From contig PMSN01000011.1 of the NCBI GenBank assembly GCA_003167555.1, positions 372,001-436,000 on the forward strand: DNA of 64,000 bases, written 5' to 3'. Shown here one piece after another: positions 40,819 through 50,600 of the stretch. The DNA is from Spartobacteria bacterium (GTDB lineage Bacteria; Verrucomicrobiota; Verrucomicrobiia; Chthoniobacterales; UBA10450). The notes under the pieces were generated by a model, which worked only from the letters and a program-made list of their open reading frames with translations, was not told the origin of the DNA and searched no databases. The first letter of the stretch is position 1; every line of letters begins with the position of its first letter. Position numbers and translations under genes: made by a program.

Positions 40819-41739
40819 ATGAACGCGCTGCCAAAACAAATTGCAGTGTTGATGGGTGGGCCGGGCTCGGAGCGCGCTGTCTCGATCGCCACGGGCACCG
40901 GCGCCGCGAAAGCTTTGCGCTCGTTAGGCGTCGACGTCGTCGAGGTCGACGTGAAAGGACCAGAGTTCGAATTGCCCGCGGGCATCGAGCTCGCCTTCCT
41001 CTGCATTCACGGGACTTTTGGCGAAGACGGCCAGTTGCAACAAATCCTCGAAGACCGTGGCGTCGCGTACACCGGGGAAGGCGTCGCGGAAAGCGAACTG
41101 GCCTTCGATAAAATTCGCTCGAAAGACGCGTTTCGCCGCGAAGGGGTGACGACACCCTACTGGCAAATCGTCACGCTCGGTCAACGCCCGACGATTCCGA
41201 TTCCATTCGTGATCAAGGCGCCGCGCCAGGGTTCGACCGTCGGCGTCCACATCATCAAGAGCGACCGCGAAGTGGATGCGGCGATGGCGGACGTCTCGAA
41301 GTACGACCGCGAAGTGCTCATCGAGAAATTCATTCCCGGCCGCGAGCTGACCATCGGCATCCTCGGCGACCAGGCTCTGCCGATTTTGGAAATCATTCCG
41401 AAAGGCGGCGTCTACGATTTTACGAACAAGTATCCGTTTTTGAATCCGGGCGCGGGCGGCGGAGCGGAGCATGTTTGTCCGGCGAAAATTCCGGAAGAAC
41501 AAACCCGCGCGATTCAGGATCTGGCGTTGCGTGCGCATCGCGCTCTGGGCCTTCAGGTTTATTCGCGCGTCGATGTCCTGTTGCCGGAGGAAGGCGAGCC
41601 GACCGTGCTGGAAGTGAACACGATTCCCGGCATGACCGAGGCGAGCTTGTTGCCTGAGGCGGCGGCGGCGGCCGGAATCGGCTACGCGCAGTTGTGCGCG
41701 CGCATCATCGAACTGTCGAGGGCGCGATCGAAAAAATGA
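40819..41739 (+). CDS. ddl: D-alanine-D-alanine ligase
   Basis: A 306-residue ATP-grasp enzyme supplying the dipeptide for MurF. VLMGGPGSERAVSIATG near the start, LCIHGTFGEDGQLQQILE, KAPRQGSTVGVHIIK, and C-terminal VLEVNTIPGMTEASLLPEAA. All family motifs are present. It lies 4 bp after the MurC/B fusion and overlaps ftsQ by 4 bp. Confidence 0.95.
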   Translation: MNALPKQIAVLMGGPGSERAVSIATGTGAAKALRSLGVDVVEVDVKGPEFELPAGIELAFLCIHGTFGEDGQLQQILEDRGVAYTGEGVAESELAFDKIRSKDAFRREGVTTPYWQIVTLGQRPTIPIPFVIKAPRQGSTVGVHIIKSDREVDAAMADVSKYDREVLIEKFIPGRELTIGILGDQALPILEIIPKGGVYDFTNKYPFLNPGAGGGAEHVCPAKIPEEQTRAIQDLALRAHRALGLQVYSRVDVLLPEEGEPTVLEVNTIPGMTEASLLPEAAAAAGIGYAQLCARIIELSRARSKK

Positions 41740-42812
41740 GAGCGACTACGCCACGTCCGCGGGGACGAAACGAACGCGTTTCCAATTCGCGCCAGCGCCG
41801 CCAGCAACATCTTCTCGATGTCCGGGTGCGTTCGCACAAAGCCACCGAGCATCGGAACCGCCGCGTCTTGGTGGTGATTTCGAAAATCGCGCTCGCGGCT
41901 GCCGTTTGCACCGGCCTCTACCTCGGCGTGCGTTTCGGCGCAAAGCGGCTCTTCTTCGAGAATCCCGACTATCGCCTGAGCCAGATCGAGGTGCAGACCG
42001 ATGGAACATTGCAGCGCGAGCAAATCCTCAAGGCCGCCGATTTGCACGAAGGCGAAAACATTTTCAGCGTAAACCTGGCGCGCGTGCAGGAGCATTTGCA
42101 GCAATTGCCGCAGGTCGATGAAGTGCAGGTGGTCCGGAAAGTTCCGGGCGAAATCGACATTCGGATCACCGAGCGCAAACCGGTCGCGTGGATCACGTCG
42201 GACAAACAAATCTCCGATCCGTTCGCGTCCGAGGTCGCTTTTCTGGTGGACGCGCGCGGTGTTCTCATGAAAGAAAAGAAGTTGTTGCCTGAATATCTCG
42301 GCCTGCCGCTGATCACGGGATGCACGAGCGAGTCGCTCGAGGCGGGAAAGATCGTCGCGTCGTATGAAGCGAAGGCCGCGCTCGAATTGCTCCGCTTGAG
42401 CACGCGCAGCTTCATGCAGACGCGTTTCCAAATCCGCGAGATCGATGTCTCGAAAGGTTATTGTCTGCTCGTCTCCGACAAGAACCACACGCGTGTCACG
42501 TTCGGGTTCGATAATCTCGACACGCAATTGCAGCGCCTCGAGCAATTCCTCATTTACGCCGACGATTCCAAGCGCGACCTCGAGAGCGTGAACCTGCTCG
42601 TCCAGCGAAATATTCCGGTGACCTTCGCGAAGAATTCCGTGGAGGTAATCAACGACACGATCGATCCGGAAGGGGCCGAGCCGAGAATCCTGAAGGCGAT
42701 TCCAGTTCATCCGCAGGCGAAAACCGAAGCGCCGCCTTCGACATCGAAATCACGCCCGTCACCCACGCCGGTGCGGAAAGCGGTCCCCGTCCGGCACAGC
42801 AGAAAGGACTAA
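41736..42812 (+). CDS. ftsQ: cell division protein FtsQ
   Basis: A 358-residue bitopic protein: basic cytoplasmic tail, one helix (VVISKIALAAAVCTGLYLGV), POTRA domain (YRLSQIEVQTDGTLQREQIL ... VRKVPGEIDIRITERKPVAW), then the FtsQ beta domain. The C-terminal ~40 residues are Pro/Ser/Lys-rich and longer than usual. It links early and late divisome proteins through FtsL/FtsB. The start at 41736 overlaps the ddl stop; 41694 would lie inside ddl. Confidence 0.9.
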   Translation: MRATTPRPRGRNERVSNSRQRRQQHLLDVRVRSHKATEHRNRRVLVVISKIALAAAVCTGLYLGVRFGAKRLFFENPDYRLSQIEVQTDGTLQREQILKAADLHEGENIFSVNLARVQEHLQQLPQVDEVQVVRKVPGEIDIRITERKPVAWITSDKQISDPFASEVAFLVDARGVLMKEKKLLPEYLGLPLITGCTSESLEAGKIVASYEAKAALELLRLSTRSFMQTRFQIREIDVSKGYCLLVSDKNHTRVTFGFDNLDTQLQRLEQFLIYADDSKRDLESVNLLVQRNIPVTFAKNSVEVINDTIDPEGAEPRILKAIPVHPQAKTEAPPSTSKSRPSPTPVRKAVPVRHSRKD

Positions 42813-42817
42813 GCGAA

Positions 42818-44032
42818 ATGGCAAGCAGCGATCTCATGGTTGGTCTCGAAATTGGCACCTCGAAAATCTGCGTGGTCGTGGGCGAGGGACGGCCCGACGG
42901 CACGATCAAGATTCTCGGCGTCGGCCAGGCGCCGTCGCGCGGCGTGCGCAAAGGCGAGATCGTCGATTTCGAAACCGCGATGAAATGCGTGCACGAAGCG
43001 GTGGTCGACGCGGAGACGAAGAGCGACGTGATGATCCGGAGCGTTTACGTCGGCGTGGCCGGCTCGCATATCCAGAGCTTCAACAATCGCGGCTCGGTTT
43101 CGCTCCCCGAAGAGCGCGATGAGATCGACGAACAGGACATCGAGGACGTGAAGATCAACGCGCGCGAGGTGAGCATCCCCGCGCAGAACGCGTTCCTGCA
43201 TTCCATCATCCAGCATTATCACGTCGACGGACAGGACGGCGTGCTCAATCCTGTCGGCATGCTCGGGCAAAAGCTCGAAGCGGATTTCCACATCATCCAC
43301 GGCGTGCGCACCCGGATTCAAAACACGATCCGTTGCGTGAAGGAGTTGCCGCTCGAAGTCGAGGACGTGGTCTTCACCGCGCTCGCGTCCGCGCAGGTCG
43401 TGCTCACCCAGCATCAAAAAAATCTCGGCGCGCTCGTGATCGATATCGGCGGTGGGACGACGGACTATATTTTGTACGTGGACGGCGCGGTGAAACAGAG
43501 CGGCGTCCTCGGCGTCGGCGGCGATCACATCACGAACGACATCTCGATGGGATTGCGAATTCCAATGACGCGCGCGGAGAAATTAAAAATCGAGGAGGGG
43601 AGCGTTACGCTGGGGAATTGTCTGCCGGGCGAGACGGTGCTGTTGAAGGACGATTCCGGTTTTGCCGGGAAGGAAGTCGAGCGCGAAACGCTCAACACGA
43701 TCATTCATTTGCGCCTGCGCGAGACATTCGAGCTGTTGAAACGCAAACTCGAAGAAGAGCCGTTCATCAACTACATCGGTGAAGGTGTCTTCATCACGGG
43801 CGGATGCAGCCATCTCAACGGCATCGATCATCTGGCCGAGGAGGTTTTCGAACTGCCGGCGCGCGTCGCTCATGCCCAGACGATGTCTGGCCTAACGAGT
43901 GCTTTTGAAAACCCGCAGTTCTCCGCCGCGATCGGGTTGATCAAGTACGCGCAGGCCATGCAGGTCGACCGGCGGCCGTCGCGCGGACTCGGTCGTTTGT
44001 TCGGCAAAATTTTCAACGGGATGCGCTCATGA
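42818..44032 (+). CDS. ftsA: cell division protein FtsA
   Basis: A 404-residue actin-fold ATPase that tethers FtsZ to the membrane. LMVGLEIGTSKICVVVGEGR at the start, the inserted 1C domain (~85-165), LGALVIDIGGGTTDYILYVD (phosphate loop) and EGVFITGGCSHLNGIDHLAE. The C-terminal amphipathic helix is GLGRLFGKIFNGMRS, suitable for membrane targeting. It is separated from ftsZ by a 130-bp repeat-filled gap, unlike most of the cluster. Confidence 0.95.
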   Translation: MASSDLMVGLEIGTSKICVVVGEGRPDGTIKILGVGQAPSRGVRKGEIVDFETAMKCVHEAVVDAETKSDVMIRSVYVGVAGSHIQSFNNRGSVSLPEERDEIDEQDIEDVKINAREVSIPAQNAFLHSIIQHYHVDGQDGVLNPVGMLGQKLEADFHIIHGVRTRIQNTIRCVKELPLEVEDVVFTALASAQVVLTQHQKNLGALVIDIGGGTTDYILYVDGAVKQSGVLGVGGDHITNDISMGLRIPMTRAEKLKIEEGSVTLGNCLPGETVLLKDDSGFAGKEVERETLNTIIHLRLRETFELLKRKLEEEPFINYIGEGVFITGGCSHLNGIDHLAEEVFELPARVAHAQTMSGLTSAFENPQFSAAIGLIKYAQAMQVDRRPSRGLGRLFGKIFNGMRS

Positions 44033-44050
44033 AAATTGCGCGTCTAATCT

Positions 44051-44142
44051 GTCATCCCGAGCGAAGCGAAGCGCAGTCGAGGGACCCCGCAGCTTTACCT
44101 TTACGGTTCGCCACGGGGTTCCTCGACTTCGCTCGGAATGAC
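44051..44142. repeat. GTCAT-CCGAGCGAAG inverted-arm repeat between ftsA and ftsZ
   Basis: The left arm at 44051-44089 and right arm at 44114-44142 are inverted copies: the right arm read in reverse matches the left at 27 of 29 positions once a 10-bp insertion in the left arm is removed. The outer ends are GTCAT and ATGAC; the inner ends CCCCG and CGGGG. A single arm of the same family lies at 47586-47617. It could form a strong hairpin in the ftsA-ftsZ transcript. Confidence 0.85.
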
Positions 44143-44162
44143 TCTGTTACCTGCTCACGCTT

Positions 44163-45593
44163 ATGATCCAACTCAGCCGCAATTACAGCTTGCCGGAAAA
44201 GGCAGAGGAAGAAATTCCCATCAAGGTGGTCGGGGTCGGCGGAGCCGGCTCGAATGTGCTCGATCGGATCGTGCTCGACGGCCTCGACAAAGCCGATCTC
44301 ATCGCGATCAACACCGACGTGCAATCGCTCGCCAGCTCAGTCGCCGCCCACAAGGTCCAACTGGGACGCACCGTGACGCGCGGGCTCGGCGCCGGCGGCG
44401 ATCCGGAGATCGGCTACAACGCTGCTTACGAATCCGCCGATGAAATTCGGCAGGCCTTGGCGGATGCGCGGATGATTTTTGTTTGCACCGGCCTCGGTGG
44501 CGGGACCGGCTCGGGCGCCGCGCCCGCGGTGGCGCAGGTCGCGCGCGAAGGCGGCTCGCTCGTTGTAGCGTTTGCCACGCTGCCGTTCGCGTTCGAAGGA
44601 AAACGCCGGCTGGCGCAGGCGCAGGAAGCGCTGGCGAAATTGCGCGAAAATTCCGACGCCGTCATCTGTTTCGAGAACGATCGGATGGGCGATATGGTCG
44701 CGCCGAAAGCCGGGATTCATCAGGCATTCGCGATCGCCGATGTCACGATCAGCCAGAGCGTGCGCTCGATCGTGAACCTGATCCAGCGTCCGGGTCTGAT
44801 CCGGATCGGGTTCGACGATTTGCTCTCGGCGTTGCGCAGCCCGAGCGGCCGCTGCCTCTTCGGTTTCGGCGAATCGGATTCCGACAATCGCGCGCACGAC
44901 GCGCTCACGCAGGCGCTGAAAAATCCGCTCATGGATCGCGGACGCATGCTCGCGGATGCGTCGCACGTGCTGGTGCACGTGGCGGGCGGACCGGCCATGA
45001 CGCTTTCCGAGGTTGAGATTCTCATGAACGAACTCGGCCGGCACATTCACGATCACACGCACATTATCTTCGGCACGTCGGTTGATGGCCGGATGGGAAA
45101 TCGATTGAGCGTGACATTGATCAGCTCGCTGGCGACCGAGGAAGAAATAGCGCCCGCGTTCGTGAAACCGGCGAAGATCGCGAAGCCGGAGCCGGTCGTG
45201 GAGCCACAACCGGAAGCCGTAGTCCCACCTGCGCCGCCCGTTTGGGAAGAGCGCGAACCCGCGCCCGCCATCGCTGCCGAACCGCCTCCGTCGATCGAGG
45301 AGTCGCCCGTTTTCTCGCCTGAGTTGATTCAAATCGATGAAGCTGAACCGGAGCCGGCTGCTTTCGTTGCCGAAGAACCGCCGCCGCAGCCGCGCGTGAT
45401 TCTTCCGAAAAAGAAACCGCTTCCGTTCAAAGCGCCACGTCCAGTCGAGGAAAAGAAGCTGCACGCGAAGCAGGAAGTGCTGCAGTTCGAGCCGGTGACG
45501 CGCGGCCGCTTCGAGAAGAGCGAGCCGACGATCGTGGAAGGTCAGGATCTCGATGTCCCGACGTTTCTCCGCAAGAACGTGCGGGTGAAGTAG
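44163..45593 (+). CDS. ftsZ: cell division GTPase FtsZ
   Basis: A 476-residue tubulin homologue. VVGVGGAGSNVLDRIV, T4 loop GLGGGTGSGAAPAVAQ (~112-119), synergy region FGFGESDSDNRAHDA and T7 loop with ISQSVRSIVNLIQRPGLI. Residues ~330-460 are a long Pro/Glu-rich linker, and the C-terminal conserved peptide DLDVPTFLRKNVRVK, the FtsA-binding tail, is intact. It forms the Z-ring. Presence of ftsZ separates this organism from Planctomycetota and Chlamydiota. Start at 44163 without a visible Shine-Dalgarno sequence. Confidence 0.96.
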   Translation: MIQLSRNYSLPEKAEEEIPIKVVGVGGAGSNVLDRIVLDGLDKADLIAINTDVQSLASSVAAHKVQLGRTVTRGLGAGGDPEIGYNAAYESADEIRQALADARMIFVCTGLGGGTGSGAAPAVAQVAREGGSLVVAFATLPFAFEGKRRLAQAQEALAKLRENSDAVICFENDRMGDMVAPKAGIHQAFAIADVTISQSVRSIVNLIQRPGLIRIGFDDLLSALRSPSGRCLFGFGESDSDNRAHDALTQALKNPLMDRGRMLADASHVLVHVAGGPAMTLSEVEILMNELGRHIHDHTHIIFGTSVDGRMGNRLSVTLISSLATEEEIAPAFVKPAKIAKPEPVVEPQPEAVVPPAPPVWEEREPAPAIAAEPPPSIEESPVFSPELIQIDEAEPEPAAFVAEEPPPQPRVILPKKKPLPFKAPRPVEEKKLHAKQEVLQFEPVTRGRFEKSEPTIVEGQDLDVPTFLRKNVRVK

Positions 45594-45613
45594 GCGGTTT
45601 CGCCTTCTCCTCT

Positions 45614-45703
45614 CAAGGAGCGGCGATTTCCAAATCGCCGAGCGTTTTCGTTGAAGACGCCAACCGTACTTTCGTTTCGGCGGTTTCAAACCGCCGCTCC
45701 TTG
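45614..45703. repeat. CAAGGAGCGGCG inverted-arm repeat downstream of ftsZ
   Basis: Outer arms 45614-45625 and 45692-45703 are perfect 12-bp inverted repeats (CAAGGAGCGGCG and CGCCGCTCCTTG). Each side has an inner palindrome: GGCGATTT/AAATCGCC at 45622-45639 and GGCGGTTT/AAACCGCC at 45679-45695. It lies 20 bp after the ftsZ stop and could end the cluster transcript. Confidence 0.85.
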
Positions 45704-45738
45704 GTTTTTGGCACGGATAATGATGGCTCTTTAGGCCC

Positions 45739-46197
45739 ATGCGTGGTCGCCGGGATGCGTTTACTTTGGTCGAGCTGATGATTGTGGTCGGGATCATCTG
45801 CCTCCTGGCCGTCCTCGCCTTGCCCGGTTTTCTGCGGGCGCGCGAAAGGGCGCAAAACGCCAAGTTCGTTAATGCGCTGCGGGTCGCGTCGTCCGCTTTC
45901 GACACGTATGCGATGGAGCATAATAATTATCCGGCGGATGTGAATCGCGCCATCGTCCCGCCGGGCATGAGCAGCTACTTCGGTCCCACCTTGGATTGGA
46001 CAAAGCCGACGCCGATCGGCGGGCAATGGGATTGGGACAAGGATGTGTTCGGCTTTAAAGCCGGCGTTTCCGTCGTGAGCCCAACGGCAACATTGCAGCA
46101 GCTCAAGGACATCGACGCCGCAATCGACGACGGCGATCTCTCCTCAGGCCATTTTCAGGACGAAGGGAACAGCCGCTACACTTGCATCCTGGAATAA
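45739..46197 (+). CDS. type II secretion/type IV pilus-like pseudopilin
   Basis: A 152-residue prepilin: short basic leader MRGRRDA, then FTLVELMIVVGIICLLAVLA with Glu at the fifth mature position, then the GspG-like helix (PGFLRARERAQNAKFVNALR) and a DTYAMEHNNYPAD loop as in major pseudopilins. No other secretion gene is adjacent, so it is a stand-alone pilin gene. It may be assembled by the ATPase at 16175-17893; that is inference. Confidence 0.85.
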   Translation: MRGRRDAFTLVELMIVVGIICLLAVLALPGFLRARERAQNAKFVNALRVASSAFDTYAMEHNNYPADVNRAIVPPGMSSYFGPTLDWTKPTPIGGQWDWDKDVFGFKAGVSVVSPTATLQQLKDIDAAIDDGDLSSGHFQDEGNSRYTCILE

Positions 46198-46229
46198 CCG
46201 CGCTCGCTCCGCGGCCGCGAATCGCGCAG

Positions 46230-47570
46230 CTACTTCTTCATTAGATCGAGCACGGCGCTCGTCATGCCGATCACGCCGGTGCGGATCGTCGGCTCTGGCA
46301 CCGGGGCGAACTTGCTCGAGTGCAAGCTCGGCAACGGCGCGGCGCCGGGCTTCTTGCTCTCGGCGGCTTTTGCGGGATCGACCGCGCCGACGTTGAACAT
46401 GAACGCGGGAATCGAATGATCCGGCAGGCTGTATTCGCTAAAGTCTTCGCCGCCCATCGTGGGATCTTTCGCGATCACATTCTCCGCGCCGATCGCAGCC
46501 TTCAGCGCCGCCGAAACACGTTTCGTTAGGTCGGGGTTATTGTAAGTCGCGGGCGTGAACTCATCGGTCCGCACTTTCACATCCGGCATTTTGTCGGGGG
46601 GCAGTCCAGCGGCGGCGGCGCAGCCTTTCGCGATCCGATCGATCGCCGCCAGGACGACATCGCGCACGTCCTTTTTATAGGTGCGCACGGTCAACTGCAT
46701 CTTCACTTCGTCCGAAATGATATTGTGCTTCGTCCCGCCGTGGATGGAGCCGACCGTGACAACCACGTCGTCGTGCGGATTGGTTTCGCGGCTCACGATC
46801 GTCTGCCAGGCGTTGATGATTTCCGCCGAGAGGACGACCGGGTCCTTGGTCTTGTGCGGATACGCGCCGTGGCCGCCCATTCCCTTCACGCTCACGTCGA
46901 CCGAATCCACGTTCGCGTAGCAATAGCCTTCCGTGACGCCGATCTGACCGGTGGCAATTTCCGCGTCGTCGTGGAGGCCGAGCACGTAGTTCGGCTTTGG
47001 CCAGCGCGTGTAGAGCCCGTCCTTCAATAAAGCGCGCGCGCCGCCGACGGTTTCCTCCGCGGGCTGACCGATGAAAATAATCGTGCCGTGCCATTTATCC
47101 TTCAGCTTCCCGAGCGCGCGCGCCGTTCCGATGAAGGTCGACATATGGATGTCGTGTCCGCACGCGTGCATGACGGACACTTCCTGGCCCGCGTCATTTT
47201 TTGTCGTGACGGTGCTGGCGTAGGGAAGCCCGGTGTCTTCGTGAACCGGCAGCGCGTCCAGGTCGGTGCGGATGGCAACGGTGGGGCCGTCGCCATTTTT
47301 CATGACGCCGATGACGCCGAAGCAGGTCAGTCCCGCCTTGTCGTACTTGCCTACGTGCTCGGTGACTTCGCAGCCGGCGGCTTTGAGCTCCTTCGCGACA
47401 ATGGCGGAGGAACGCTCCTCATGTGTCGAGAGTTCGGGATGGGTATGAAGGTCTTTGTAGATCGTGAGGAGCGAAGGCAACTCAGCGTCCGCCAGCGATT
47501 GCGGAGTTTGCTGGGCGATTAGTGAGGTCGAAACGAGAGTGAGCCCGAAACAGAGAAAACGAATCTTCAT
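46230..47570 (-). CDS. secreted M20-family amidohydrolase
   Basis: A 446-residue metal-dependent hydrolase of the M20D group (relatives of IAA-amino acid and N-acyl amino acid hydrolases). Signal peptide MKIRFLCFGLTLVSTSLIA. Metal-binding MHACGHDIHMSTFIG, QPAEETVGGARALLKDGLY with the catalytic Glu, dimerisation region GGHGAYPHKTKDPVVLSAEI, and C-terminal TMGGEDFSEYSL. It probably cleaves N-acylated amino acids or peptides in the periplasm. The ATG at 47570 starts a standard signal peptide; 47591 is in frame but adds an unlikely tail. Confidence 0.9.
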   Translation of the reverse strand: MKIRFLCFGLTLVSTSLIAQQTPQSLADAELPSLLTIYKDLHTHPELSTHEERSSAIVAKELKAAGCEVTEHVGKYDKAGLTCFGVIGVMKNGDGPTVAIRTDLDALPVHEDTGLPYASTVTTKNDAGQEVSVMHACGHDIHMSTFIGTARALGKLKDKWHGTIIFIGQPAEETVGGARALLKDGLYTRWPKPNYVLGLHDDAEIATGQIGVTEGYCYANVDSVDVSVKGMGGHGAYPHKTKDPVVLSAEIINAWQTIVSRETNPHDDVVVTVGSIHGGTKHNIISDEVKMQLTVRTYKKDVRDVVLAAIDRIAKGCAAAAGLPPDKMPDVKVRTDEFTPATYNNPDLTKRVSAALKAAIGAENVIAKDPTMGGEDFSEYSLPDHSIPAFMFNVGAVDPAKAAESKKPGAAPLPSLHSSKFAPVPEPTIRTGVIGMTSAVLDLMKK

Positions 47571-47585
47571 AGGCGACCTATACTC

Positions 47586-47617
47586 TGTCATCCCGAGCCC
47601 AGTCGAGGGATCTCTCG
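47586..47617. repeat. single arm of the GTCAT-CCGAG repeat family
   Basis: TGTCATCCCGAGCC...AGTCGAGGGATC matches the left arm of the element at 44051-44089, minus its insertion. No inverted partner is nearby. It sits between the M20 gene start and the 3' end of the second RND gene. Confidence 0.65.
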
Positions 47618-47621
47618 CTGT

Positions 47622-50600
47622 TTACGCGGGAAGCGGCCGCGTCCACTCGGTCGGTGTCGGCACAATCGCTCCGCGTTTTTTGCGCTGCCGCAATTGATCG
47701 AGCGCCAGATAAATCACCGGCGTCGTGTAAAGCGTCAGCAATTGCGACACAATGAGACCACCGACAATGGCGATGCCGAGCGGCCGGCGCAGCTCGCTCC
47801 CGACGCCCATCCCGATCGCAAGCGGAAACGCGCCGAACATCGCGGCCATTGTCGTCATCATGATGGGACGAAACCTGACGAGACAGGCTTGATAGATCGA
47901 TTCTTCCGGGCTGAGCCCTTCGTGACGCTCCGCTTCGAGCGCGAAATCGACCATCATGATCGCGTTCTTTTTCACAATGCCGATCAGGAGAATGATCCCG
48001 ATGGTCGAGACGATGGAAAGTTCGTCACCGGTGACGAGCATGGCGAGAAGAGCGCCCAGACCGGCCGAAGGCAGCGTCGACAAAATGGTCAGCGGATGAA
48101 TCAAGCTTTCGTAAAGCATGCCGAGCACGATGTAGACGGCGATGAGCGCCGTGAGAATGAGGAGCGGCTGGGAAGCGAGAGAAGCTTGGAAAACCTGGGC
48201 CGTGCCGGCGAAACTGCCGTGAACGCCGGATGGCATGCCGAGCTCGCGCGCGGCCCGCTCGATGAGCTGCGTCGCTTCGCCTAACGACACGCCCGGCCCG
48301 GTATTAAATGAAACTGTGACGCAGGGGAATTGTCCCTGATGATTGACCGAGAGCGGCGTGTTGCTCGTCTCGAAATGCGCGATTGTGCTGAGCGGCACCT
48401 GGCTTCCCGTGGACGACTTCACGTAAATTTTATCGAGCGATCCGGGATCGAGCTGAAACTTCGGATCGACTTCCAGGACGACGTGATACTGGTTTTGCTG
48501 GGTGTAGATGATTGAGACCTGGCGCTGGCCAAACGCGCTGTAAAGCGTGCTGTCCACGGCCTGCGGCTGAATGCCCAGCCGCGCCGCCGCATCGCGATCG
48601 ATGACGACATTCTCCTGGAGCCCGCGAAACTGCTGGTCGCTCGTCGGATCCTTGATCTGCGGGTAATCGCGCAACTTATTCACGAGCTTCGGCGCCCAGG
48701 TATTCAGCTCGTCGATGTTTGGATCCGTCAGCGCGTATTGATAGAGCGCCTTGGAAGATCGGCCGCCGACGCGAATGTCCTGGCCCGGGGTGAGAAAAAG
48801 ATAGGCGCCCGCGATCTTCGAAAACTTCCCACGCAAGCGCGCGATCACCGCGGTCACGTCCTCTTTGCGTTCGCCTTTCCCGCTGCCTTTCGGCTTCAGC
48901 GAAACGAACATGCGCCCGTTGTTCAAGGCCGAGCCGCTCCCGCCGCCAAAGAACGAGCCGACCGCCGCCACCGCCGGATCGGCCATGACAATCTTCACGA
49001 CTTCATCTTGTTTTCCCTTCATCGCTTCGAAGGAAATGTCCTGCGCTGCTTCCGTCGTCCCCATCAATTGCCCGGTGTCTTGTTGCGGGAAAAATCCTTT
49101 CGGAACAACGAAGTAGAGCCAGACCGTGGCCACGATCACCGCGGCCGTCACGATCAGCATCAGGTATTCGTGCTGCAAGACCCATTTCAAAGTGCGCGCG
49201 TAAAACTCGTGCATGCGATTGAAACCAACGTCCGTCCATCGATAGACACGGCCGTGCTTTTCATCGGGATTTTCCTTTTTCAAAAAACGGCCGCACAGCA
49301 TCGGCGTGAGCGTGAGCGAGACGATGCCGGAAACAAGAATGGCCGCGCTCAGCGTCACCGCGAACTCATGAAAGAGGCGCCCGATCAATCCACTCATGAA
49401 AAGCAGCGGAATAAAAACCGCGACGAGCGAGAGGCTGATCGAGATCACGGTGAAGCCGATCTGCCGCGCGCCCTTGAGCGCCGCTTGGAAAGGCGATTCT
49501 CCTTTCTCGATGAAACGCACGATGTTCTCGATCACGACGATGGCGTCATCGACGACGAAACCGGTCGAGACCGTCAGCGCCATGAGGGAAAGATTGTCGA
49601 GGCTATAACCGAAGAGCCACATCACGCCGAAGGTGCCGGCGAGCGCGAGCGGCATCGTGATTCCGGCGATGAACGTCGGCCAAAAACGGCGCAGAAAAAG
49701 AAACATCACCATCACCACGAGCGCCATGGTGATGACCAGCGTGAGCTGCACGTCGTTCACCGACGAGCGGATCGTAGTCGTGCGATCGTTCATCACTTCG
49801 AGATTTACGCTCGGCGGCAGCCAGGTGCGGAGCTGCGGAAGAATCGCGCGAATCTGATCCGTCGTGTGGACGACGTTGGCGTCGGGTTGCTTGAAGATCA
49901 CGAGCAGGACGGCGCGTTTGTTGTTAAACAGACCCGCCTGGTCTCGATTCTCGACGCTATCGATCGCCGTGCCCACATCGCGCAACGGCACCGCCGCGCC
50001 GTTATGCTGCGCCACGATGATCGGCTGATATTGATCGGCGTGAAAAAGTTGATCGTTGCTCGCGATCACGAAACGCTGGGTGGCGCCGTCGAGCGCTCCT
50101 TTCGGTTCGTTCACATTCACCTGCGAAAGTTTCGTCCGAATGTCTTCGAGGCTCAGCCCCATCGAAGCGAGCGCGACCGGATTGACTTGCACGCGCACGG
50201 CGGATTTCGCGCCGCCGCCAATGGTCACCTGGCTGACTCCTTCCACCTGGCTGATGCGCTGCCCGATGATTTGATCCGCCAGATTGTAAACTTCCGATAA
50301 CTGATAAGTGTCCGATGTCATCGCAAGGATCATGATGGGCGCGTCGGACGGATTCACTTTGCGGTAGGACGGCGGATTCGGCAGGCCGCTGGGCAGTTCG
50401 CCGGCGGCGGCGTTGATCGCCGCCTGGACGTCGCGCGCCGCGCCGTTGATGTCCCGGCTGAGATCGAATTGGATCGTCATCGACGATCCACCTAACGAGC
50501 TGACGGAAGTGATTTCAGAAACGCCCGCGATTTCCGCGAAACGCCGCTCGAGGGGCGCGGCCAGCGAAGATGCCGCGGTCGCGGGATCGACTCCAGGTTC

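Noticed and set aside
39090-41006. 638-codon open frame antisense to murC/murB and ddl
   Set aside because: The plus-strand genes have full family motifs over the same DNA. Long antisense frames are expected at this GC content and codon bias, and the translation shows no domain.
48738-50300. 520-codon open frame antisense to the MdtC-like gene
   Set aside because: Mirror of a transporter gene, dominated by Arg, His and Asp. The RND gene explains the sequence.
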